Assembly: GCA_018240015.1 (NCBI GenBank) | Contig: JAFEGJ010000007.1 | Coordinates: 177,000-240,999 of the forward strand | From: Verrucomicrobiota bacterium | Lineage (GTDB): Bacteria; Chlamydiota; Chlamydiia; Chlamydiales; Rhabdochlamydiaceae | Length of the DNA stretch: 64,000 nucleotides | Reading direction: 5' to 3' | Shown here: positions 1 through 7,900 of the stretch, piece after piece | Layout of the letters: the number at the start of each line of letters is the position of its first letter | Numbering within the stretch: position 1 is the stretch's first letter | Notes under the pieces: generated by a model | Told to the model about the DNA's origin: nothing | What the model saw: the letters and a program-made list of their open reading frames with translations, nothing else | Databases searched by the model: none | Program-made: the position numbers and the translations under genes

Positions 1-237
1 GGCTCCTACGAGGAAGTGGGGATTGCCTTTGCCGAGCTCGATGGGGGTATTCTGTGGGATCTTTTCCCAAAGACGGGGGTTGCGACAAACTGAAGAAAAG
101 TCATTTATAGGATCTTCCTTACGCTTAGTGAAATAGCTATACCCGTAGCGGAAGACTTTTGTTAAGATCACAACGGTCCCAGCGGCGATTCCATAGGGAA
201 GTAAGTTTCGAAAAGTAGAGCCGAGTCCAGATACCAT
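1..237 (-). CDS. Unknown membrane-anchored protein, 3'-truncated by window edge
   Basis: The first 79 codons are visible, starting at an ATG preceded by a good Shine-Dalgarno (AGGAG, about 7 nt upstream). The frame is open to base 1, so the C-terminus lies outside the window. Residues about 13-30 form one hydrophobic segment, followed by a basic stretch (YFTKRK) as expected for a single N-terminal signal anchor with the remainder outside the cytoplasm or periplasmic. I recognise no domain in the visible part. It lies 49 bp downstream of the AlbA_2-domain gene on the same strand and could be co-transcribed with it. The good start signal and membrane topology support a real gene; the function is unknown. 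Confidence 0.6.
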   Translation of the reverse strand, partial: MVSGLGSTFRNLLPYGIAAGTVVILTKVFRYGYSYFTKRKEDPINDFSSVCRNPRLWEKIPQNTPIELGKGNPHFLVGA

Positions 238-286
238 GGTTATCTCCTAAATGATGCAAAAATTATGTAAAGATTTAGCAAAAAAA

Positions 287-2101
287 TCAAGATTTTTTTG
301 CTGTATAAGCTTGGTCGGGTCGGTTGGGAGTATCCGGGTATTTGAGCTCTAGTTGTCCTTCGGCAACCATTTGGGTCAAATAATGATTCTGTAGACCTTT
401 AGGACTTCTTTTCAGCAAGCGGGCAAGGGCTTCGAGAGTTAACTCTTTGATTTCACATAGGCTAACGATAGTTTGGCGCATCTGTTGTTTTGATATTTTT
501 TTTGCATTAGCCATTTGTAAGACTATTTTTTCGAGCGTATCGTTCTCCAAATGTGGGGAGTGGGGGGTCAAATGTGGGGAGCTCTGGGTCAAATGTGGGG
601 AGTTCGGGGTCAAATGAGGGGAGCTCGGAATACGATAACGTGACCATCGGCGACGATAATCTGATATGAGCATGCCTTTGGCACAAAGGTTTTGTAGCAT
701 TTGGGTGATGTCCGCCGGATGGTCGGTTTGTAGTTCTTGGAGCCTAGTATTTGTTACCTCACCTTCGATGTCGGCGGTGGCTAAAGCGATAACTTCGAGG
801 TGTTTTAAGCTCCTAAAGCGGGAGCCAAATCGTTTTTCCATGAGATCAAGAGTTGACTCTGGAATGAGACTAACCATAGGAAGAACGAGTCGGACGCGAT
901 CGGGATGGTCTGTGGCAGAGTAAGCGGGTGCTCTCCAGTGTTGGTTTTTCCATTCACTTTGGATGCGGTGGATTCCGGAGCCGGCTTTTTCGCCGCCGCC
1001 GATGAGCATGAACATGGTTTGAAGCGCAGGGTTGCGGCACTCGCTGATACCTCCACGCCGGAGTTGTTCAAACGAGACGAGAAGGGTTCCAGGATTGTCG
1101 AGCAAAAAACGATCGCGGTATCGTTCGACGATAACACCGCCCGCTGCTGCGTAATCAGAGTGAATGAGTGCGTTGATGAGGGCCTCGCGGACAGCTTTGT
1201 GCACGGGGGTCTCATCGATGCGCTGAACACCTTCAAGATAAAAAGGGACTTTGAGGTCGGCTGTTAAATGGGGCCAAATGCGTTGATAAAATTGGAAAAG
1301 GTTCGCTTCCCAGGTTCCGTCGGGGTAAATTCGATGGTTCCAGCGGTTATTGGGATCGAGTTTTTCTCGATAATCGACAAAGTAAGTGGGCGCGGCACCG
1401 ACATCGATAATAGAGTGGTGTTTTCCAAACATGAGGAGGCCTGCGAGTGTCAGACCTTCTTCGTTAAATTCGCGATCTTTGCGCCAGCCGCCGACTTTTT
1501 CGAGGAAGTCTTGTAATGATAGGGAATGCCAAGGATGGTCGGGCTTGGCTGTGAGAAAAATGCGACGATATTGATCGAGTGTTACGGGATCCAAATCTTG
1601 CAACGAAAATCCTCGCAAAATCCGTTGATCCGGAGTAATGAGACTTCCATCGGCAAGCATGCGTCTGACTTGAGCATCATTGCATCGATATTCGCCTTCA
1701 TGACATCTCCTGTAGGTATTATTAAATGGGGTAGGCCCGATATAGATGGGGCTTTCCATTCTTCCGGCGCGCGGAATTTGTATGATGAGAAGATTTTTTT
1801 CGCCGATTTTTGCGACACGAACGTGGTGAGGTGATAAAAGATTGCGATTGACTTTGCTGGGATTGTTAAGAGTGTCCCAGAGGATTTTTTGGTAGGAGTT
1901 GAGTTGGTTTGGGGTAAGGCCCTCAATTCGTAGCCTGTTTTCTGTCTCTCGCACACCAAAGACAACGGCGCCACCATCGGTATTGCCCATTCCGGAGTAA
2001 GTGGGCCAAAAACTACCAGGAAAGCCACCGGCTCCTGATTTGAACTCCCAGTCCGAGGATTCTCCTGTCTCAAGGGCTTTTAGAATTTGTTCTGCGTGCA
2101 T
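287..2101 (-). CDS. AlbA_2 (Schlafen-type) DNA-binding / GHKL-like ATP-binding transcriptional regulator
   Basis: A protein of 604 aa when started at the ATG giving MHAEQILKALETGESSDWEF; a longer frame exists but this start matches the family. The N-terminal ~130 residues match the AlbA_2 domain: ESSDWEFK near the start, then a glycine-rich NTDGGAVVFGVRE segment. A central part (VREALINALIHSDY, GGGEKAGSGIHRI) resembles the ATP-binding half of COG2865 'predicted transcriptional regulators'. The C-terminus looks like winged-helix DNA-binding sequence. Between these lies a 7-residue tandem repeat (SPHLT-type, annotated separately). Such proteins are thought to regulate genes or act in defence-like roles; targets here are unknown. 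It is divergent from the aldo/keto reductase gene, with only 77 bp between the starts. Confidence 0.75.
   Translation of the reverse strand: MHAEQILKALETGESSDWEFKSGAGGFPGSFWPTYSGMGNTDGGAVVFGVRETENRLRIEGLTPNQLNSYQKILWDTLNNPSKVNRNLLSPHHVRVAKIGEKNLLIIQIPRAGRMESPIYIGPTPFNNTYRRCHEGEYRCNDAQVRRMLADGSLITPDQRILRGFSLQDLDPVTLDQYRRIFLTAKPDHPWHSLSLQDFLEKVGGWRKDREFNEEGLTLAGLLMFGKHHSIIDVGAAPTYFVDYREKLDPNNRWNHRIYPDGTWEANLFQFYQRIWPHLTADLKVPFYLEGVQRIDETPVHKAVREALINALIHSDYAAAGGVIVERYRDRFLLDNPGTLLVSFEQLRRGGISECRNPALQTMFMLIGGGEKAGSGIHRIQSEWKNQHWRAPAYSATDHPDRVRLVLPMVSLIPESTLDLMEKRFGSRFRSLKHLEVIALATADIEGEVTNTRLQELQTDHPADITQMLQNLCAKGMLISDYRRRWSRYRIPSSPHLTPNSPHLTQSSPHLTPHSPHLENDTLEKIVLQMANAKKISKQQMRQTIVSLCEIKELTLEALARLLKRSPKGLQNHYLTQMVAEGQLELKYPDTPNRPDQAYTAKKS
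547..630. repeat. Four 21-bp tandem repeats in the AlbA_2 gene
   Basis: Four consecutive 21-bp units, each close to tcaaatgtggggagctcggg, lie in frame in the minus-strand gene and encode four heptapeptides of the form xSPHLTx. The unit length is a multiple of three, so copy-number changes would lengthen or shorten the linker without breaking the frame. SPH-type repeats in the linker of COG2865-like proteins are, to my knowledge, common and variable. Confidence 0.85.
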
Positions 2102-2178
2102 AGAAAGCCAAGAAGATAATTTAAAATTAAAGTAATAAGCAAGCAAATTTTTTTGAGCCAAGGAAAAGCAAATTTTGT

Positions 2179-2991
2179 ATGATTCGAGGAATGGAATTAC
2201 CTCTTATTGGTTTGGGCACGTGGGATCTTAGAGGGCATGCATGCACAAAGGTGGTTAGGCAAGCTCTTGAGATGGGATATCCGCACATCGATACGGCACA
2301 TTCATATGAAAATCATACAGCGATTCGTCCCGCGCTCAAAGAGTTTAATAGAGAAAAATTTTATTTAACTTCCAAGTTAGAAATTGAAGAAGAAGTCGAT
2401 GCCAAAAAGCCTACGCAGTCTGTGCAAAAAGCCTGTGACAACGCCTTGAAAGAACTCGGCACCGACTATCTCGATCTCTATTTGATCCATTGGCCCTATC
2501 GGGATTTTCCTTTGGATCAGATATTTGAAGAGATGGAAAATTTAGTAGCGCAAGGGAAAATAAGAAAAGCCGGCGTGAGCAATTATAATATCCATCATCT
2601 AGAGGACTTGGGCAAAGCGGGACACACGCCTTATGCAAATCAAGTCGAGTTTCATCCGTATTTAAATCAAAATGAATTACTCCTGTACTGCAATGCAAAG
2701 AATATCCGTCTCATTGCCTATAGACCTTTGGGTAAAGGGCGGCTCCTACAAGATGAACCGATATTTGCAAAGATCGGACAAAAATATGGCAAGACAGGAG
2801 CTCAAGTCATTTTGCGCTGGGTGATAGAGCAAAATATTCCTGTTCTTGTCAAATCTGAATCCGAAAAGCATCTCCGAGAAAATTTGGAGATTTTTGACTT
2901 TTCGCTCTCGCAAGAGGACAGAGATCAAATCGATAGCTTGGATCAGAAGAAGAGATATTGCCAGCCCGATCATGCAGAATTCAGCTATTGA
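2179..2991 (+). CDS. Aldo/keto reductase family oxidoreductase
   Basis: A 270-aa protein with the NADPH-dependent AKR barrel pattern. The catalytic tetrad is visible as D38 and Y43 (HIDTAHSYEN), K66 (LTSKLE) and H104 (LIHWP). The GVSNYN motif, the QVEFHPYLNQ motif and the late KSESEKHLRENLEIFDFSLS cofactor segment are also present. The family reduces aldehydes and ketones, such as methylglyoxal or 2,5-diketogluconate; the substrate cannot be predicted. Slightly shorter than the typical 275-285 aa. The start used is the first ATG; a second in-frame ATG four codons later is possible. Its 3' end overlaps the convergent small secreted protein gene by 7 bp. Confidence 0.9.
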   Translation: MIRGMELPLIGLGTWDLRGHACTKVVRQALEMGYPHIDTAHSYENHTAIRPALKEFNREKFYLTSKLEIEEEVDAKKPTQSVQKACDNALKELGTDYLDLYLIHWPYRDFPLDQIFEEMENLVAQGKIRKAGVSNYNIHHLEDLGKAGHTPYANQVEFHPYLNQNELLLYCNAKNIRLIAYRPLGKGRLLQDEPIFAKIGQKYGKTGAQVILRWVIEQNIPVLVKSESEKHLRENLEIFDFSLSQEDRDQIDSLDQKKRYCQPDHAEFSY

Positions 2992-3422
2992 TAGCTAAGT
3001 GTTACAGAGCCTTTTAATCCCTTATCTACGGGCTTCATCCAAATGTGAGTTATACTGCCGATAAAAGATTTACTCATTTGAAACCAGTTTTGCATATCGA
3101 GAGAATATAGATGATCATTTTCTAAAAGAACCAAGTACATATCTTCGTTTGCTTTTATGACGCACTCGGCGGCCTGGGGATCGACAGAGATAATAGCATT
3201 CTCTATTGAAAATGTGACTGGCATCTGAGTCCCTTTAGGGCACTTAATGATATGGAGTAGAGAGGAAGTTTCTTTTAAGGTATACATTTCAGAGTTTGTT
3301 AAATCACTGACGTCGATCATTTGAATTTTCCCGCTTTTTAAGAGGGACTGAAAGGTGAAAATAACATCGGCATGGATATAGGGAACCAGGAAGATTGAGA
3401 CAAAAAATAACAGTTTTTTCAT
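2985..3422 (-). CDS. Small secreted protein of unknown function
   Basis: A 145-aa protein with a clear cleavable signal peptide (MKKLLFFVSIFLVPYIHA followed by DV). The mature part is about 125 residues, predicted mostly beta, with two cysteines (IIKCPKG, AAECVIK) that could form a disulfide in the periplasm. I recognise no family. It sits 29 bp downstream of the DipZ-like thiol-redox gene on the same strand, so it could be co-transcribed with it and be a client of that system; this is inference from position only. Confidence 0.65.
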   Translation of the reverse strand: MKKLLFFVSIFLVPYIHADVIFTFQSLLKSGKIQMIDVSDLTNSEMYTLKETSSLLHIIKCPKGTQMPVTFSIENAIISVDPQAAECVIKANEDMYLVLLENDHLYSLDMQNWFQMSKSFIGSITHIWMKPVDKGLKGSVTLSYQ

Positions 3423-3451
3423 GTCAAAGCACTATAACTTCTAGTCTAGTT

Positions 3452-5053
3452 TTATTCATCGCCAAAAGTGAAGGCGTAGGCTTTTATCCCTTGAGGAACT
3501 TTTAAAGAGAGCAAGTGGCGTCCGTATGGAGCGCGGACGATGTCGTATTTCCGATCGCCGCCCACGTGGATAGATCCATAGAACTTCCCATCGAGATAGA
3601 TTTCTAAAAAGACGGGGCTTGTGCCTGATAGGACGAGATACACACGCGTCGCTAGAAAATTATAATCGAGATAGCAGTTATCTCCTCTTGCTTCGATAAA
3701 CTGGTCTTCAGATCGCCAGGGGCCCTTAAGACCTACCTCGTCTTCTCCCAGTGGCGGGGAATATGCATAGTCATTTTCGCCCGATTTCAGATGCATGGCG
3801 TAGCTGTTTCCTCTTTCAAGCCCGAGATAGGTTTCGGGGGAGATGGGGCGATGCGCCATGTTCTTTTCGGTGGTCTGTAAGGGCTCCAACCCTAAGAGCT
3901 GACGAATCGCATTTTCAGTTTCCTCGTAGCCGCCTTCTCCGAAATGCTCCATACGAAGTACGCCGTTTTGATCGATGAGATAATGCGCGGGCCAGTAGCG
4001 ATTATCATAGGCATTCCACGTCGCATAGTTGTTATCGAGTGCGATGGGATAGTCGATGCTTAGATCGCGTGCTGCTTTTTTGACGTTGTCGTAGTCTTTT
4101 TCGAATGCAAACTCAGGGGTATGGACACCGATGATGACAAAGCCATAGTTTTTGTAATCGGCGTACCAGTTCTTGAGATAGGGAAGGGTTCGAAGGCAAT
4201 TGATGCAGCTGTAGGTCCAAAAATCGATCAGAACGACTTTTCCCTTCAGTTCTGAAAGGGTTAGAGGAGGTGAGTTGATCCATCCGGTGATGCCGACGAG
4301 CTCGGGGGCTTTTCCATTTTCAGGAAGCGTTTTTGTCTCGCTGGGTAGATTTTTTTCCGTGAGAAACTCAGGAATAGCGCGCGAGATTTTTTCATTGATG
4401 AGCATCTCCCAATGAAAAGTCAAAATGAGAGCAAAAGCGATCATCAAAACACCAAAAAACTGTCGGATGCGCTCAGAGTGGCTCGAGAGGAAATGGGAAG
4501 TTTCGACGAGCTTTGCTCCGCCATACGCGAAGATAAACAATGGGATGCCTGCTCCTACGCTATAGGCGAGGGTCATTAAGACGGCTTTGAAGGTGATCGA
4601 TCCCGTAGCGACGAGGGTGGTGATCGCTCCTAAAATGGGGCCAGCGCAAGGGGTCCATAAAAGGCCCAAAGCGATGCCAAAAAAGATGCCGCCCCAAAAT
4701 CCGGGCCGGGCCTTGGTTCCCTGGATTTTTTGGCCGAGATTTGCAATGGGTGCTGCTGTCTTAGCGAACCAATTCGATAGTCGGGGCCAGAGCATCACGA
4801 GGCCGAAGAAGAAAATAAATGCGATCGCAAAGTATCTGAGGATTTCAGGTGAAAGGCCCGTGACATGTACGACCCAGGAAAGCGCTAAGGTAAAGAAAGA
4901 AAAACTTCCTACGAGCCCGAGGATCGTGCCGAGAGGTCTTAACTTCCCTTGACCAACGCTAGATGCTAAAATCGCTGGCAGAATAGGTAATATACACGGC
5001 GAAAGTGCCGTGAAGACACCGGCTAAAAAGCAAAACCCGAGCAGCAAGAACAT
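3452..5053 (-). CDS. DipZ-type fusion: DsbD/CcdA membrane domain + thioredoxin-like domain + C-terminal beta domain
   Basis: A 533-aa protein. Residues 1-215 are a six-helix DsbD/CcdA-type transmembrane domain with the two conserved membrane cysteines C20 (LSPCILPILP) and C136 (TPCAGPILG). Residues about 250-395 are a TlpA/ResA-like thioredoxin fold with active site WTYSCINC (C283, C286). The last ~130 residues form the DipZ-type C-terminal domain (SIHVGGDRKYDIVRAPYGRH). The family carries electrons from cytoplasmic thioredoxin across the inner membrane to periplasmic thiols. The gene overlaps the upstream endonuclease-like gene by one base (TAATG), suggesting translational coupling. Confidence 0.9.
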   Translation of the reverse strand: MFLLLGFCFLAGVFTALSPCILPILPAILASSVGQGKLRPLGTILGLVGSFSFFTLALSWVVHVTGLSPEILRYFAIAFIFFFGLVMLWPRLSNWFAKTAAPIANLGQKIQGTKARPGFWGGIFFGIALGLLWTPCAGPILGAITTLVATGSITFKAVLMTLAYSVGAGIPLFIFAYGGAKLVETSHFLSSHSERIRQFFGVLMIAFALILTFHWEMLINEKISRAIPEFLTEKNLPSETKTLPENGKAPELVGITGWINSPPLTLSELKGKVVLIDFWTYSCINCLRTLPYLKNWYADYKNYGFVIIGVHTPEFAFEKDYDNVKKAARDLSIDYPIALDNNYATWNAYDNRYWPAHYLIDQNGVLRMEHFGEGGYEETENAIRQLLGLEPLQTTEKNMAHRPISPETYLGLERGNSYAMHLKSGENDYAYSPPLGEDEVGLKGPWRSEDQFIEARGDNCYLDYNFLATRVYLVLSGTSPVFLEIYLDGKFYGSIHVGGDRKYDIVRAPYGRHLLSLKVPQGIKAYAFTFGDE

Positions 5054-5802
5054 TACATGACTGTATCGAGCACATGTACATTGAAGTCAAGAAGGAGGGG
5101 GGCATGGTCGGATACAACATGCGGCATAACTTGGAAATCATCTACTGTCACACCCGATGTTAGAATGTAGTCGGCATAAGGCTCTTCTTTCGTGTACAGA
5201 CGCGTGCGCGTCGAGGCAGTCTTATGGACTTGAATCCAATTGTCCATTCCAACCCCCAGGATTTTCATACTCTGGGTCTCAGGTCTTAAGTTAAAATCTC
5301 CGACGAGAATTTTTGGAAGTGAAAAGGTGTCCATGAAGGCTTTGATTTTCTGGGATTGTAAAAGCCTTTCGGGAGCATCGGTTTTGCCTTGGCCATTCCA
5401 CAGTCCATGGACGTTGATGATCAAAAAATCACCTTCTGCTCGGCACTGCAGCCACTGTAATTTTCTGGAGTGTGTCGGACCGGATCCTTTGTAGTGGGGA
5501 TTTTCGTGGATGAGCTCTTCGCCCTCTCGGACTACTTGGGTGGTTTTTTTAACAAATGCGCAAATTCCGTAGCTGCCATTCACAACAGGGGTAAAAAAAC
5601 CTCGGTGCTGGGGCAGATGGGCCTGTAGCTTTGAAAAGATATCGAGGAATACGGGGTTTTCTACATCGGTAGAGATGCGTCTTTCTGCATTATGATAGAC
5701 CTCCTGGAAACAAAAGATGTCGATGTCTTGATGGGCGTTGATAAATTTTAGGAGGGGACCCAGAACATGACCTCCCCAAATGTTGAGGGTGATGAGTTTC
5801 AT
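5053..5802 (-). CDS. Endonuclease/exonuclease/phosphatase (EEP) superfamily protein
   Basis: A 249-aa protein from the ATG giving MKLITLNIWGG; a 23-codon upstream extension is hydrophobic and lacks family similarity, so I reject it. EEP signatures are visible: TLNIWGG (Asn of the first metal motif), DIFCFQEVY (metal-binding Glu), NVHGLWN, LVGDFNLRPET (GDFN) and VVSDHAPLLLDF (SDH). The superfamily hydrolyses phosphodiesters in DNA, RNA, inositol phosphates or sphingomyelin; the substrate cannot be called. No signal peptide is seen. It is transcribed with dipZ (one-base overlap) and divergently from the MauE-like gene. Confidence 0.85.
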   Translation of the reverse strand: MKLITLNIWGGHVLGPLLKFINAHQDIDIFCFQEVYHNAERRISTDVENPVFLDIFSKLQAHLPQHRGFFTPVVNGSYGICAFVKKTTQVVREGEELIHENPHYKGSGPTHSRKLQWLQCRAEGDFLIINVHGLWNGQGKTDAPERLLQSQKIKAFMDTFSLPKILVGDFNLRPETQSMKILGVGMDNWIQVHKTASTRTRLYTKEEPYADYILTSGVTVDDFQVMPHVVSDHAPLLLDFNVHVLDTVM

Positions 5803-5882
5803 ATTGTTGAACTCTAGCAAAAGACAACTTTGTGTTGAAATATTTTTTAGAAAAAGTAAGAGTAAAATCAAAGGGGAAAAAT

Positions 5883-6353
5883 ATGAAACGGTACTTGCCT
5901 TTAGTTGTTCTAGTCGTCATCGCAGCATTAGCTGCAAAGGCGTTAAGCCACTCCTCTGCGCAATCTTTTGCTTGGATGCACTATTTTATGGGCTTTTTCT
6001 TTTGCCAGTTTGCCATGCTAAAACTCTTCAACGTATCCGGCTTTGCCGAAGGTTTTGAGATGTATGACCTCGTAGCCAAAAAACTGCGAGGATATGCTTT
6101 GGTCTATCCCTTCATCGAACTGGGTCTGGGTCTCTCGTATCTTGCATTTTTTAGGCCCATGCTAACTTACACCATTACTGTCATCGTTATGGGAGTCAGC
6201 GCTATTGGAGTTGTCCGCGCGCTCCGTAAAGGTCTTGATGTTCGCTGCGCTTGTATGGGAACTGTTTTAAACGTGCCGCTGTCGACAGTCACGCTCACGG
6301 AAGATTTGGTAATGGGTGTGATGGCGCTTTGGATGCTGCTGAGCGGCATGTGA
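5883..6353 (+). CDS. MauE/DoxX-like membrane protein
   Basis: A 156-aa protein started at the ATG that follows an AAGGGG ribosome-binding site. It has four hydrophobic segments (about 4-20, 30-50, 74-92, 96-115) and a CxC motif (C122, C124 in VRCACMG) matching the C-x-C-x-G signature of MauE-type proteins, which work with periplasmic thiol-redox partners. The neighbouring DipZ thiol reductase fits that idea. The stop codon overlaps the GTG start of the following hydrolase (GTGA), so the two are probably co-translated. Confidence 0.75.
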   Translation: MKRYLPLVVLVVIAALAAKALSHSSAQSFAWMHYFMGFFFCQFAMLKLFNVSGFAEGFEMYDLVAKKLRGYALVYPFIELGLGLSYLAFFRPMLTYTITVIVMGVSAIGVVRALRKGLDVRCACMGTVLNVPLSTVTLTEDLVMGVMALWMLLSGM

Positions 6354-7036
6354 AGAAAGCTCCGCTGGTTCTGGTTTCTGGTTTGCTCTCCAGCGATACT
6401 CTTTGGGAGCATCAAGTCCGTCACTTACGAGATGTTACTTCTTCGATACAAGTCGTTTCACCTATCCAAAATACTCCCGAACTCATGGTGCAAGAGATTT
6501 TGGGTAAGGCTCCGCCTGTATTTGCCCTGGCCGGTCATTCTATGGGAGGGTGGCTTTGTTTAGAGATCATGCGGACGGCTCCTTCGCGCGTCTCTAAACT
6601 TTGCCTTGTCAATACAACAGCTAGGGATGATTCCAAGGAGAAAAAAGAAAACCGCCAGAAAATGATACTGCAGGCAAAAGAAGGCCGTTTTTCCAATGTT
6701 GTAAAGGAACTTGTCGGAAAGCTGGTGCTTAATGCCGCCGTTAAAAAAGATGTCGAGAAAATGTTTTTAGAAGTAGGGAAAGAGGCACTGATTTCTCAAG
6801 AAGAAGCCATGCTTATGCGCAAGGAAACGCTGCCCATTTTACCTGGTATTGCCTGTCCTACGCTTGTGATCCATGCTGCCCAAGACAAAAACTTTTCCTT
6901 CGAGGAGCATGAAGAATTAGTGGAGCGGATTCCTCATGCAAAACTTGCCATCGTGGAGGATTCGGGACATATGAGCCCTTTAGAAATGCCGCAAGCCATT
7001 ACAGCGCTTCTACGGTGCTGGCTGACATGGTTATAA
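6350..7036 (+). CDS. Alpha/beta hydrolase
   Basis: A 228-aa protein if the GTG overlapping the MauE stop codon (GTGA) is the start; this gives VKKAPLVLVSGLLSS, the expected first beta strand and oxyanion region. The nucleophile elbow is GHSMGG, the acid is in HAAQDKNF and the catalytic His in DSGHMSPLE, all in canonical order. Upstream codons in the same frame overlap mauE and are not family-like. Substrate unknown; related proteins act as esterases or lactonases. It is followed 2 bp later by a small basic protein, suggesting one transcript. Confidence 0.85.
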   Translation: MKKAPLVLVSGLLSSDTLWEHQVRHLRDVTSSIQVVSPIQNTPELMVQEILGKAPPVFALAGHSMGGWLCLEIMRTAPSRVSKLCLVNTTARDDSKEKKENRQKMILQAKEGRFSNVVKELVGKLVLNAAVKKDVEKMFLEVGKEALISQEEAMLMRKETLPILPGIACPTLVIHAAQDKNFSFEEHEELVERIPHAKLAIVEDSGHMSPLEMPQAITALLRCWLTWL

Positions 7037-7038
7037 AT

Positions 7039-7290
7039 ATGCCAAAGGCCATTGTTATCGGCGGTTGTGTAAAAGTTCCCGATGGACGGATAGGTAGAGT
7101 CCGCAGAAAATTGGGTAATCTCTATGTCGTCCGCGTCCAGAGAAAGACCAGCAAGACCCATCAATTTTTGCAATTTAAAGCAGCTCAGTTAAAACCAGTA
7201 GCTTGTCCCAAGGGCTGGATGAGCATCCAAGGTTATAACCGCTATCTTAAAATCACTCTTGCGAAGATGAAAGAACGTAAGTCAAAATAG
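7039..7290 (+). CDS. Small basic protein, possibly nucleic-acid binding
   Basis: An 83-aa, strongly basic protein from the ATG giving MPKAIVIGGCVKVPDGRIGR. The segment VKVPDGRIGRVRRKLGNLYVVRV resembles a short KOW/SH3-like beta-barrel that could bind RNA or a ribosomal partner; this is a resemblance, not a confirmed family. Two earlier in-frame ATGs would overlap the hydrolase gene. It starts 2 bp after the hydrolase stop and is probably its operon partner. The rest (KTSKTHQFLQFKAAQLKP) is not recognised. Confidence 0.55.
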   Translation: MPKAIVIGGCVKVPDGRIGRVRRKLGNLYVVRVQRKTSKTHQFLQFKAAQLKPVACPKGWMSIQGYNRYLKITLAKMKERKSK

Positions 7291-7350
7291 ATGATTTCAA
7301 GCTTTTGTTTAGGTGTGTTATAATGCGACTAAATATTTTTAGGAGCTCGT

Positions 7351-7773
7351 ATGCGGTGGATTTTTCTCATTCTAGTGTTTGTTGTTGCTTGCTTGAGAGC
7401 TGAAGAACGCTATGCCTACAAAGATGGGGGAGGGAAGTATATGTCAGGCCATGTTTTTATCGTTTCGGAGTGGCTAGCTATTGAGGGTAAAGATCAAGAG
7501 CTCTGGGAGCGGGCTAAGCAAGTACTAACTTTAACACGGGAAAACGAACCCGGTTGCATAAGAGCCCATGTCACTCGGCAGTTAGTTCATCCGGCTTCTC
7601 CGGGGAAGTCTCCCTACACTATTGTTCTTCTCCAGGAATATACCGATATGGATGCCTTTGAGGCCCATGTAAAGTCTGCATATGTCGTTAATTTTTTTGA
7701 AACCTGCGTTCAAGATAAAGCAACTGCCATCGTCAAAGACTGGACTTGCCGTCTTTTTAGTGAAGGAGAATAG
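7351..7773 (+). CDS. Secreted antibiotic-biosynthesis-monooxygenase (ABM) domain protein
   Basis: A 140-aa protein with a good SD (AGGAG) and an N-terminal signal peptide (MRWIFLILVFVVACLRAEE). The remainder is a dimeric alpha-beta barrel of the ABM/YgiN type: a first strand HVFIVSEWLAIEG, a helix (ELWERAKQVLTLTRENEPGC), a strand RAHVTRQLV and YTIVLLQEYTDMDAFEAHVKS. ABM proteins include small quinone or haem monooxygenases and detoxification proteins. Export of this fold is less usual. An alternative is a lipoprotein processed at the Cys in VVAC, but no canonical lipobox is clear. Confidence 0.75.
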   Translation: MRWIFLILVFVVACLRAEERYAYKDGGGKYMSGHVFIVSEWLAIEGKDQELWERAKQVLTLTRENEPGCIRAHVTRQLVHPASPGKSPYTIVLLQEYTDMDAFEAHVKSAYVVNFFETCVQDKATAIVKDWTCRLFSEGE

Positions 7774-7900
7774 GCGGCCTCGTTGTAATTAAAAATTATA
7801 ATACACGTCTCTTTTTTCGCTCAAAGCAAATTTATTATTATCGTGCATTCTTAGTCTCTATTAGTCTATAATAATTTATCACTTATAAAAATGGAAAAAA

